Positions 34,419 through 46,400 of a DNA stretch of 64,000 nt are shown piece after piece. The notes below the pieces were generated by a model, which saw nothing but the letters and a program-made list of their open reading frames with translations, did not search any database and was not told the origin of the DNA. The stretch is from assembly GCA_021018815.1 (NCBI GenBank), contig JAITYX010000011.1:6834501-6898500 (forward strand). Direction: 5' to 3'. The translations under genes were made by a program, and so were the position numbers. Source of the stretch: Talinum fruticosum. Lineage: Eukaryota; Streptophyta; Magnoliopsida; Caryophyllales; Talinaceae. Every line of letters begins with the position of its first letter. Position 1 is the stretch's first letter.

Positions 34419-37400
34419 TTATCTAGAAGTACCTTCTCTGAAAATGATAGTGGCCACAGAAGATGGAAGCCATCCCGAGTTTCCATCACCATCACCCTGC
34501 TGACCATCTTTTGAAGCAGTTCCCTGGTCTTTCTTCATGTTCGCCTTGCTTATCTTTTTCCCCACAAAAATCCCATTTTGATTGCAGTAAATAGCCCCAA
34601 TGCAACAAGAATAGGCCTCACTGCCCAGTGGAAATCCTCAAGATGTTGGTATTTCTGCACAACTCCCGGACAAGTACTGAAAGAAACTACTTCAACTTCA
34701 GCTGGGTTAGCCAAGAAACTATCTTGTTTCTCTCCGAAAGGCAATCTTCCAGGGAACTTCACTTTGAGGCACCCATTTGGGTAAATATGGACGATTTTGC
34801 CTGTTGCCCACATCCCTCTTTGGCGGGGCCACTCAAAGCGGGGACTGAAGATGTTGGACTTCACCCGAATGAATTGACCGACACGATAAGCCTCCGCCAT
34901 GCAAAGCACTGAATGATTCCCCTTCCATAGAGTCTCCAACCCAATGAATCCAACAGCTGCAGTTCCATCGCGATGAATAGAGTGAAGGATCCCCACTGGC
35001 GAATGCTTTCTCTGGTCCTCCCTCAGGCGCACCCAATCGCCAGCAGCAAATCCATGGGTGACCCGTTCCAGGGTCAAGACCCGGACCCTCAACGGGTCAT
35101 GGATTCCATGGACCCTCACAAGGACAAACTTATCAGGGCCATCATTGCCTTCTAAGCCGACAACTTTTCCCTCGGGAACCACCATGTTATCAAGTCTGGA
35201 TGAGTTTGGCGCCTTTCTAGATCGCACAATGTCTCCCTCTTGCAGAGTGTCCTTTTTAAGAAACCATTCTGAATAAAAATGCTGACTTGGTCTGACAGCG
35301 TGCATTTTACTACCCACAACAAAAGATGTTTCCTCGGATAGAACTGTATCCTGCGAGCTGTGTTTAATACAAGTCCAAAAGGAGGTAAGGATCACTCGTG
35401 TTTCCTCTAAAAGGGATTAAGAAAGGAGTTTTGGAGCAGAAACAAACAGAAAAAATGAAAGCAATCCCAAACAAAATTCAGTATGTAGCCGTTGGCATGA
35501 GAAAAATGTTTGTCTCCATGATCATTATCTCTCTATGGTGCAGCACCCTCTATAACTAACAATGTTTATCCACTCATCCTTTTTAGTTAGTTACTCTATT
35601 CTTGAACATACTGCTCAATTTTACATGGAGGCAAGGTCAGGCTGCTGGATCAGGAATAAACTCATAAAATCCAGTACACTAGCAACCATCTTCGTTTGAG
35701 ATTTTCAGGACAAAGTGATCATTAGGAGCAAAGCTTCTCAAGATGCCAGATGAAACAAGGATAGCAACTTCAACAGGACCTGGTTGCCAGAAACACAATA
35801 TTTGAAGACTTTGTTTATAATAATAATTTTTTAAAAAAGGAGAGCCAAGAAGAGATAAGCAGAGCTACAATTTTGACCATGAACTGGTTCAATAAGGCCC
35901 TATATTTTAGAAGAACTGAAGATAATACAATATAGTGCTAGGAAGTAGTACCTTCAAAATGCTTAAAAAACAGTGACAATTCTGGAAGTCAAAGTTTCAT
36001 CGTCCAAAGTCATATGCAGGCAGGCTCCTAAAACATAATTTTCAACTAAAAATTGGATTCTTCCACCAGTACGAGCTTGCTTCTCAGAAAAGACAAAATC
36101 ATGAACAACTTTACAACCATTATGGATTTCCAAACAGACAAGTATCACACATCCCCTATTTAAATACATTTTATATCATGTTCAGAAACAAGTAAACAAG
36201 TTATACAGCTCCTATGCTCGCTAGTCACAGTAAAGTGACTCCTCGCAAAGCTATTTTTATTTGGTTAGGAAAAGATATCAGTAAAAATTGGTTTCTTGTG
36301 AATATCTTTGACGTAGATGAAGAATAAAGGAAAGAGAGCCAAGATTAAGAATTTGGGATATAATTTGGTATTTGAAACTTCTTGTATTTTTTATGTAATT
36401 TTCATGGAATATTATAGGGTATTTTAAAAGCGTCTAGATAGGGTTATTTAAGAGGTATTCTATTAATATTTAGTTTACTATGCTATTTAGGATAGGTTTA
36501 GGTTCAATTCATAGAGTCTCATAGCTTGCTCCCCAAGTCATGGTCTTATAAAAGATTATGCTTCCTAGGTTATTACGAACTACACTTAATATCAAATGAA
36601 TATAAATCTGAGATGCTAATTTCCTCGTCAGTTCTCTAAATCTTCCTCCTTCCCTCTCTAATTCTTCTCTCCCCTCTAAATTCCCTTTTCTTATCCCTTT
36701 CCCCGTTCCCATTCTCTATCAAATTGGTATCAAGAGCAAATTCTGATTCCTAGGCCAATCCTAATTGTGCTCTACAAACCTTAAATTTTTGACTTTTTTT
36801 CCCAAGAAAAAAAAAAAAAGTTCTGTCCTGTCACTTTTGAGCTCCATGCTTCTGCTACTGGGTAGTACAGTTGGTACTGTTGCTGTTTATTTTCACAGCA
36901 TGTTCACTGCTTCCATACGTCTCTACATTCTCTACCGTGCTTGCTGATTTGTTGTCATGGTGACATTCAAACCAGCATGGTTATTGAAGAAAGAACTTCC
37001 AAGTCAACTTTTCAAAGTTGGCACACAATTACTAACTCCCTGTCATCTTCTAACGGTCTCTTTGGATTATTGGATGAACTTGGAGACCTTTTGTCTCAAA
37101 TACAACAATCACCCTCAAAATTCATAGAAGATGTACTAGTAACAATAAAAATCTCATAAGCCCTCTTAAATCATGGAGCTGTTGACATTCAGGTTTCTTG
37201 CTTCCTCGCTTCCTGCCTTTCAGAGCTTATTGTTGATCCTCCTTTTGATGACCAGTCTATGAAGAAGGTTTTTAATCTAATCAAATCATCTTATCAGAAC
37301 ATAGATGACATGGCTAGCCGCTCAAACAATAAGAGGCTCCATATACTTAAGATTATGGCTAAGGTTAAGTCTTATCTTGTGATGTTAGATTTTGAATGTG

Positions 37401-40400
37401 ATGCTTATGTCTTGGATATTTTTCATTATCTTCTTGCATCCATTAGAGACTGTCATCCACCATCCATACTTTCTCACATAAAATCTATCTTCACTGATGA
37501 CTTCCTACTGGAATTTATTGTCACAATTCTATCCACATGGTGTTGAAACAATATCATCTACTGCTCAAGTTTTCAGTGAACATGTTTTGGAGGCATGTGC
37601 ATGGCAAGTTCGACTAATTACTCTATCAACTAATGAGGTCTTTCAAGTGAAGGAGAATCAAAGTGACAATAGACCACATGAACCAGAAGGATACTTATAC
37701 TAACAGAGATATGTGGTCACATGGAATTAAAAGTTGAAGCTGATAATTCTATTGATATTGACCAAGATGAAGAAGAGCACCATAGTTATCCTCAGGTACA
37801 AGGTACAATGTACAAGGTGTTGAGTTTAGAATCGCTAAAAATTATAAGGAAGATAATGAGAGAGCCACCTATCAATCTGTGAGTCTCCCTATTCCTAGGA
37901 ATTTTCAATTTTGGTATGAAGAATTCAATATGTGCCGATGTCGTAAAATCTGAGCACGTTGATTTATTCATCCCCGAAGAATTTCTAGTTGCCATAAAAC
38001 TACATCCATTGCTACTTGAGAGCATCAGAGTTTTATTCATGTGCATTGAAGTAAACGTGTTGTTTCTTTGCCGGGTTATCTTCTTTCGACCACATTATAA
38101 AACTCGAGCACGAGTTTTTTCCAACTGGGAAAGAATGATGGAGATGAAGAATAAAGGAAAGAAAGCCGAGTTTAAGAAATTGGGATATATTTTGGTATTT
38201 GAAACTTGTTGTATTTTGATTTTTATGTAATTTTCATGGAATATATTATAGGGTAATTTTAAAAGTGTCTCGATAGGGTTATTTAAGAGGTATTCTAATA
38301 ACATTTAGTTTGCTATGCTATTTAGAATAGGTTTAGGTTCAATTCATAAAGTCTCGTAGCTTGCTCCTTTAGTCATAGTCTTATAAACAGATTATGCGTC
38401 CTAGGTTATTAATAACTACATTGAATATCAAATGAATATGAATCAAGCACCGAGATGCTAATTTCCTCCATTCTTCTCATCTAAATCTTCCTCTTTCCCT
38501 CTCTAATTCTTCTCTCCCCTCTAAATTCCCTCTTCTTCTCCCTTTTCCCCCTCCCGTTTTTATCAATCTTTCGAGTATCATATGTGAAAATGACAATCTT
38601 CCATACAATCGTACTGCTATGATTGAGGATAATTATTTAACTTTTAGCCCAAGAGAATCATGATAGAGAAAAACTAGAGGAGGAAACTCCTTGGTTAAGC
38701 TATGGCGAAGTAAAGAAAGACAAAAACTTCTGGGAAATCTCTTACCAAGCTGATGCAAATCTATTTCAGCGAGAACTAATGAGGGCTATATTGAGCATAT
38801 TCAGGGGTGGATGAATCTGGGGGCAATCGAACTACACAGGAAGGGGTGACGATGGATCTGAGCTCCCCTCAAGATAACTCTAACGCTCTTGGTAGTTTAA
38901 ATGGGAATAATAGTGTCAAACTCGAGGTCTGCTTCATGGGCAGATTGCCTAAGACAAATGAGGCAGGTATCCATGAATAGGAGAGTTAATGAAGTTCGCT
39001 CATTTGATTTTTCAGCAATTTCAAACACGGGTGTTTGATTGGATTATGTTGAACCAATAGAGAATTAAATGGCCGTATAATACAGAAGATCGAAAAGGAT
39101 GATATTCAAAATAAGATTGACCACTGGCACTATCCATCAAGTGTCATATTTTGGAGGCAAATGTTCCACTAGTGGTCAGGGAAGGATTCTTAAAGTGATT
39201 TTGGTGGTGAAGTAATGTCATGATAAGGTTTCATGGGGGATGTATATTGTCAGATTACACACATTACTGGACACAGATGAGGTTTTTAGAAGTATCTACT
39301 ATTTGGACAAGAAACCTATGATTGTTAAAGAATGGGTCTCAAAATGGATAATGAAATAGATATTCAACTATTCCTGCTAGGGTTCAATTCCCTAGATTAC
39401 ATCCAAAATTATGGCAAAAGGAGGGATTAATCAAGGTAGTAAGATTACTGGGTGTACCAATTATGGTTGACAAGGCTACGTCAGATGGAACCAAATTGAA
39501 CTCTGGAAGAGTTTTGGTTGGGATGGATATTAACAGCCCATTTCCTGATGTGATTCTGTTCGCCGATGAAAAAGATGAATTGGTGGATCAACTTGTCCAT
39601 CAAGTGGAAACCAGAGAAATGTTCCAAGTGCAATATGTGCATGTTGAAAAATGGAAGAAACAAATGGAGAAGAAAAGAGGTAGTTAGAACTGAGATTATT
39701 GAAGAACCAATTGAGAAAATGTAATGAATAAAGAGTAGAGAACCCTGAGACAAATTATTTTTAACGTCAATGCAACCAACAATCAGGACCTAATACAAAG
39801 GAGCAGAAATTCCTATGGTCCTAGGAGGAACCCGGGGAAGAGTATGGATAGCTCTGGATTTTGGAAAATGAGGGGCATGAATGGAACCACCACACAAGAA
39901 GTAATTAGCTTTTACTCGAGAAAGAAAGGAATAAAGCTTGTCGGCTTAGTTGAAACTAAGTTGCATTGAGTAAAATCGAGGATGGAGTGTGTACTAATGC
40001 TTCTCAAGACATGAGAAACGGAATTTAGTGAGTCCGGAGACCTGATTTCTGTGAGCTTGCGACATGTCTCATGTATAGACAAATTATTCACTCTAAAGTG
40101 AAACATGTGAGTTCACAACAAAGTTTTATCTGTCAGTCATACAAGCATTTATATACATCTCACCGCGACATGGGGAGAAGGCTGCTATGGAGAATTACAG
40201 AGGACTACAGCTTGCAAATGCAGATTCCATTGGTCGTGGCTAGTGACTTCAATTGTGTGCTAAGGAGTGATGAAAGGCTCGGAGATGTGGAAGTGATGCA
40301 AGATAAGAATAAAGGAAAGATATATCTCTCTATTAGTAGATGTGAAATATATTTTGTTATTTTTTTTATTTTTGTAGATTTATTATTGATATATTTTAAG

Positions 40401-43400
40401 ATAGGTACAATAAGGATATTTAGTAGTATTTTATCAAGATTTAGTTTCTTAGTCCATTAGGATAATATTAGGTTATATATTTCTATCCTTTTATATTCTA
40501 TATCTTATATTTAGGTTTCTTAATATTAGTTAATCTCTTAGCTATATAAACCTCTTTATGTAATTGGAGAATGGGGACTATGAATAAGAATTGATATTGA
40601 GTTTTGAGTTTCTCTGTGTGAGATTGATTGGTTCTATATGAGCCACCCCTTCCCGTAGGAATTGCTCTCAGCGTCCTACATTTATCCCTTTGTAGGAATT
40701 GCTCTCAGAGCGTCCTACATCAGGAAGCGAGTCAAGCTGAAATGGATGAATTTCAAGACTGCATAGATGTATGTCATTGCTATATATTAAGACTCAGGGA
40801 TGTTTCATCACTTGGTCCCATAAGCAACAGCCAGGGGATAGTTTTTTCAAAAATGATAAGAGTTCTTGCAAATAGATAATGAATTGAGGCCCATCAACTT
40901 GCTGAACCTATGATACTCCCCTAAAATGTATCTGATCACTGCTCAATGGTCAAAAATTGAATAATGATGTAAGACTGTGGGTTCCATTCAGATTTTGCAA
41001 TATGCGAGTTAATTTTTCAACCTTCATCGGAACTGTGCAGGAGAATTGGAGTTTTACTGGCAGGGTACTAAGATAACTAAAGTAATAAAGAAGTAAAAGC
41101 TTCTAGGCCTTTGTTAATTTAAAGGAGAAAGTTACAGAAGCAAGTATTCACCTCAGTGAGATTCAGCAACAACTACATCAGCAGCCTATACAGAATGAAC
41201 TCTATGAAAAGGAAAAGACGGCCATCCAAACTCATAGGCTTTGAAGAAAGCAACTAAGAAGTTTTCTATTCTAAGTGGTTACTTGAGGGAGATAAAAATT
41301 CTGCGTTTTTTAATACAGCTATCAGGCAGAAAATATATAGAAGCACAATAGTTCCCATCCTGAATGATGAAAGTAGGGTTTTGTATGATCCTAAAGAGGT
41401 GGAAGAGCAGCTATTACCCTATTTCAAGACCCTGCTGGGAGCTCATCCTAGATCCTGCAGGCCAATTGAGGTATAATGGGGCTGGGACAGCATATTTCTC
41501 AAGAGTTACAACAATATCTTCGCAATCCTGTTAGCAAGGAAGAAATCAAAAACACTATATGGTCGACTCATAGCTCTAAAAGCCCAGGGATAGGTACTGG
41601 AGAAAATTTTTCAGCAACATGAAGCATTATTGGAGAGCAGGTTTGTGCTGGCGTACTTGACTTTTTCCAATCCGGTCGCTCACCAAAACAGCTCTAACAG
41701 CACTGCTGTAAGTTTACTGCTTTAAGGTTGATCAGCTTAGGACTACAGCAGATTTCAGACCCATATCTGTAATGTATACAAAAGTTTTTCAAAAACGCTT
41801 TGTACAAGGTAAAAAAGGTATCGCTAATTATCACATATTGCACAATGTCTTGGTGGGTCTGGGCTTAATCAGGTAAAATTTACCCGACCGAACCCGCCCA
41901 AAAAGTTTAGGTCTTGCACCAGATTTTAGACCCCGAACCCATTTGGGTCAAACCCATTAGGTTTAGGGTTGACCTATTTGGTTTAGGCTGATTTTTAGAA
42001 GGGCTTTTTCACGTGAAATTTCTATTTGTCCAATTATTTTTCTCCAAAGTTTGTCATTTAATATGTACAAACAACTATCAAACTTAACTTCAAAAATGAA
42101 AAACTCATATGCCCCCCCATCTTTCAATTTTTTTCCTATCTTTCCTCCCTCTCACTATTAAAAATTAGGTGTCTAGATATCTATGTAATTTTATTTTCCC
42201 CAGATTGGTTCTTGAAAAGAGGTTTAATATTAAACAGAGAAATTCAATAGATTAACTCATTTTCGTTTTAGAAAAAAATTATTTTAATGCTTGTAATGTT
42301 GTAGAAGAAAGAAACCATTAAATACGCTTCTAACCCGTTGGGTTGAACCAAACTCAAAGCTTTAGGGTTAGAGTTTAGCACTTTTAAATCCGAAATCTGA
42401 AGTATGACCGATCCACATTTACTCACCCACCCAAATTGACAAGTCTAACCAGGCATTTACGTGATCAAAATTGAAGATAATCAAAATTGACATAAGAAAG
42501 ACTATGATACTGAACTTGGGTTCATGATTGAGATGCTAAAGGGAGTTGGAATTCCTCATAAATTTTATGATTGGGTTACTATATGCAGGACTGTAGCCAC
42601 TTGTTTATTGCACTACAATGGGGGACTGCATGGATTTTTTAAAGTGGTAGAGGGTTGAGGCAAGGAGATCCCTTGTACCCCCTTCTTATCAAACATGGAC
42701 CACCTGACTTTCAAGTGCAATTTTCAATGCGACTTCTGAATACTCTGGTGTCTATAAATAGTGGGGCTGGTTGGAGAGTAGATTAGAATACCTCAATAGA
42801 GCACAGGAGAATATCAAGAGCTAAACAAGCAGTCATTTTCCCTCTCATTGCTACAACAGGGCAAAATATATGGAAAGAAAGGACCATCAGATTGTTCCAA
42901 GATAAAGAGTAATCAGCTGATTAATTGTTGCTGACACTAGACATCGTTGAAGGGTCTATTTTGACCTAGAAAAATTACGAGGAAAGAAAATTGGGAAGAA
43001 AAAAATAGTAAGAAAAAGAATGAGTGGAAAATGACTTCTTTTTTTTCTTTCATTGGATAGTTGGATCTAAGAAAAACACAGAGAAAAAAAAATATACAAA
43101 CTCATCTCTCTCTCTCTCCCCTCCCCCACTCCCCCTCCCTCCCCCTAATTTAGTCATTTTCTAGAATTCAAGCCACCCCCTTCCCAAGAAACCCCAAATC
43201 AAATGAAAATTCCCAAGCAAAGGTGAATAGTGAAGAAGAGGATGACGAGGATAGAGAATGGGAAGAGGAGGAGAGAGAGAGAGAGACTTAGCTTGAATGA
43301 TAAAGGCAAGGGTGAAGAGGAGAGAGGACAAAGGGAGAGACAGAGTGGAAGAGGATGAGGAGGACAGACAGAGAGAGAGAGAGAGAATTGGCCTGAACAG

Positions 43401-46400
43401 GGAAGACGACCATGAAGAGGAGAGAGAGTGACAAGAGGAGGAGGAGAGAGAATTAGGGTCCTGGAAGTTGTGCGAAAAATTGAAACAGTAAGAGATGAAA
43501 GAGGTCGGAGGTGTTGATCAATAATTTTCTCCAAATTTTCCTCATGGTTTTGAAGGGAAAATCATCACTTATATTTAGCCTTTTTTCCACCAAATTTTCC
43601 TCCTAAGTTTTCCTTTATAATTTTCTTTGAACCAACCAATGGAAAGAAATTCACGCTCCTAATTTTTTTCTTTCCCTCAAATTTTCCAAGGTCCAAACTG
43701 ACCTGAAGAAATCATGCAAAACAAAACAAAAATTATAACGTTTTTCATTGCTTATTCCACAGTGCTGCAAACATGCTTCAATTGGTCTTTCCCTTCCATT
43801 GATCATGAATCAAATTAAAGTCTCACATATCAGATGAAGAGTTTCCATTGGGGCTTACAAGGAAAACAGAAGAGACAATCTTCACTTATGACTTATGAGG
43901 AAGTAACTTTAAGGACATTGAATCAATATAGAACCCTTGTAGAAGCATTGTAGTCATTTGACAAATGGGTTAACCTCAAATAATTCCACATTTTATAATC
44001 TTTCATGCAGAATATCTTTTTATCGTCCTTTCAGCTGGACAACATCATTGTTTGATTGACAGCTTAGCACCGAACTCTCTGTACAATAAGATCTTCCATG
44101 AGCTAAAATGACCTCATATCCAATAATAAGCTTCTGCAAGAGTTCAATCATACTGTGAGTAAGGCAATGGATGGCTCTTCCGCAATCAGGGGAAACTCTC
44201 TCTCATTCACTCAGTCTTCCAATCAGTGCCAAGAAATGCTTGTAGGAAAATAGATAGAAAACCCACCAAACATCCAGCGGGATGGATGGGATTTGGGGAG
44301 GAGATTTACCCAGTAAAACAGTCCTACCATGGGCTAAAAGCCTATTCTTGACTACTTTCCTTCACAACATCAGTAGATATCTTGAGAAATTTTATGCAGG
44401 ACAAACTATGGAAAACATTTTTTAAGGTATGTTGTGTTCAACTAAACTTTCATGATCAGATGGCCTAATTAAATATCTACATCAATAAAAGCTTTTTCAC
44501 AGGCAGTTGCTTCAGTAAATATAGGAAGTGACATACTGTTCATCAAGGGCAGATGGGCAGTACATAAGAGGTTGGAAGGGTCACTAAAAATGAAGCAGCT
44601 ACAACATAGGCATTCACAATTTTATTACACTGGAAAAGAAAGGTCTATGACCTTCATATGTCCTAATTTCGCCAATAGTCTTCTTCTGAGCCCAGGTAGA
44701 AGCAACCTATGCACTTTGCATTTTAGTTTGTCAAAATGCATTCTTTGGTGTGAGCAGCGATTGGTTGGTGATTGTTTTGCGTAGAATGGGTCAAGCTGTC
44801 TCCCGAAGATCGCCCAAGAAAGAAAAAGGTAAAAAGCTAAAGGAATGTTTATTCATGCAAAGAAAGTCTACAAAAAATATAATTTGTTTAAAGGAAATTT
44901 CGGGAAGGCTAAACTAACAGGGTGATCGAAGGAAATTTTGGGAAGGCTAAACTAGCAAGGTGATCCAAGGAAGACTGATTCTAAGTAGAGAAGCTTTTAG
45001 TGTTGGAACATAATCTGAAGCACTTTCCTTCAACCCTATATAAGAATATTTCTACAACACACAGATTGTATAAGCTTTTTTCAATGTTCTAGTTTTGAAG
45101 GAACACACATCAAACTGCAGAAAATCAGCAAAAAAGGCTCTTAGACAGAACGTTTCAAATTTGCAAATGTCAGAGGAATCTGTTCATCTTTCTCTGTTGT
45201 TTTAGCAACTAGACGTCTTCAGAACAGCATCTCACCTTTAGATGCTAAGTCAACATAGAATAGAATTATATGGGATAACTTCATTTCATGGGTAAAAAGG
45301 GGTTAAAAAGGCAAAGAGAACTGACCTTTTCAATGCCTGCAAAATGTCAGTCATCACAGGACGGTTTCGGAAGTCAAATTCAAAGCAACCAGAAAGCACA
45401 TTTTCAACTGCAGGAGGAAGACCACTTGGTATCTGTGGTTTTTCTTGATTGAGAACAACTGACTGGTAGATTTGCTGAAGTGATCTTCCACACCAAGGCT
45501 GAACACCAGTCAACATCTCCAAGATACTGCACCCAAATCCCCAAGTGTCACACTCCAACGATAGTGGACCTCTAATTTCTGGCTCCCATTGTTCTGGAGC
45601 CACATAATTCAGGGTGCCAAGTGTGTGGGACATATCTGAGTTTGATGATGGTATTCCTAGAAGGAGGTAAGGAACTCCAAAGTCTCCCAATATTGCTTGA
45701 TCATTCTCATCTAGAAGGAAATTAGAAGGCTTAAGGTTAAGAATTAGCATCTCTTGAGAATGCAACTCCATGATTGCTTCCGCTAGGTTAATGCCGTACC
45801 TGTAGACATGATAGTATAAGTGCTCAAGGTGCAGTTCAAAACCGAATTACATGATGAGATATAAAAGACAAGGGAAAGAAGAACAGCAGAACAGCCCATA
45901 GTACTCACTGTCTACCTTGCATCTATATTACCTCAACACATCTGCCAATAGAAGTTTCCCATCTTTGCTACGAGCCATCTTGTCCCCAATTGATCCCTCG
46001 TAGAATTTCATGACAATGCTTATCTGTTGGTCACGACAAGGTTTCAGTTAAGCAACGCAAAGACCAATAGCATATGCAGCCAGATGTCATGTTCTAGCCA
46101 ACTCTATACTTTTTCATACTGCTCTCACCTTCCCATTTATGACAGAAATTCCATGCAGCCAACCAACGCCTTTCAAGGCCTGATACTTGGGAAAGAAATC
46201 AGCAAACTTGTCTAAAATGAGCTTAATGCTATCTTCCTTCACCACATTCAACATCTTTATTGCCACTTCATGGTACTCATCATAATCCTGGGATGATCTA
46301 TGATGTGTTGCCAACCAAACATCACCGAATGGGCCCCTCCCAATTCTGTGCCTGAGTCTCAAAGATGACGGGTCAATCCATGGGCTAGTTTCATTTGGTG

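Larger units (their letters stand above)
36309..38565 (+). mobile_element. short LTR retrotransposon carrying a PDS5 gene fragment, ATCTT target duplication
   Basis: Two direct LTRs (36309-36721 and 38136-38565) flank a 1.4 kb interior. The duplication ATCTT is at 36304-36308 and 38566-38570. A primer binding site TTGGTATCAAGAGC starts three bases inside the left LTR, and a purine-rich CTGGGAAAGAA precedes the right LTR. The interior has no gag, protease, integrase or RT. About half of it is a fragment of a PDS5-like cohesin cofactor gene, in sense orientation. Non-autonomous, presumably mobilised by a copia element. It lies in antisense orientation in intron 4 of the KEG-like gene. Confidence 0.93.
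39830..42905 (+). pseudogene. LINE ORF2 (endonuclease, RT), with two insertions
   Basis: Blocks on the plus strand: KMRGMNGTTTQEVISFY and LVGLVETKL (39865-39965, start of the endonuclease), VVASDFNCVLRSDERLGD (about 40235-40290), and after the solo LTR EMDEFQDCIDVC. Next are the linker WLLEGDKNSAFFNTAI-like (about 41280-41330), LLPYFKTLLGAHP, and the RT start RTTADFRPISVMY (about 41740-41775). After the hAT-like insert come IEMLKGVGIPHKF and GLRQGDPLYPLL (about 42650-42690), then NIWKERTIRLFQDKE. Frames are broken throughout, and the catalytic YADD segment is not found. Confidence 0.78.
38571..42950 (+). mobile_element. plus-strand LINE (L1-type), multiply interrupted, in intron 4 of the KEG-like gene
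   Basis: ORF1 (DUF4283-like), endonuclease and RT blocks appear in the expected order. A solo LTR (40294-40722) splits the endonuclease and a hAT-like insert (about 41870-42445) splits the RT. The 5' border abuts the PDS5-carrying element and the 3' border runs into a GA-rich foldback, so exact ends and target duplications were not found. It is related to the LINE at 51389-57430 (shared KPMIVKEW/KPLIVKEW and GLVETK motifs). Confidence 0.8.

Noticed and set aside
34578..35276. Plus-strand ORFs of 60-94 residues
   Set aside because: Antisense to the last exon of the KEG-like gene, which has clear conserved motifs.
36304..38570. Possibility that the two repeats are a simple segmental duplication
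   Set aside because: TG..CA ends, an ATCTT duplication outside, a primer site inside the left repeat and a purine tract before the right one identify LTRs.
43199..43534. 111-residue minus-strand ORF, serine/leucine/proline-rich
   Set aside because: Low-complexity translation of the purine-rich foldback core; no homologous motif.
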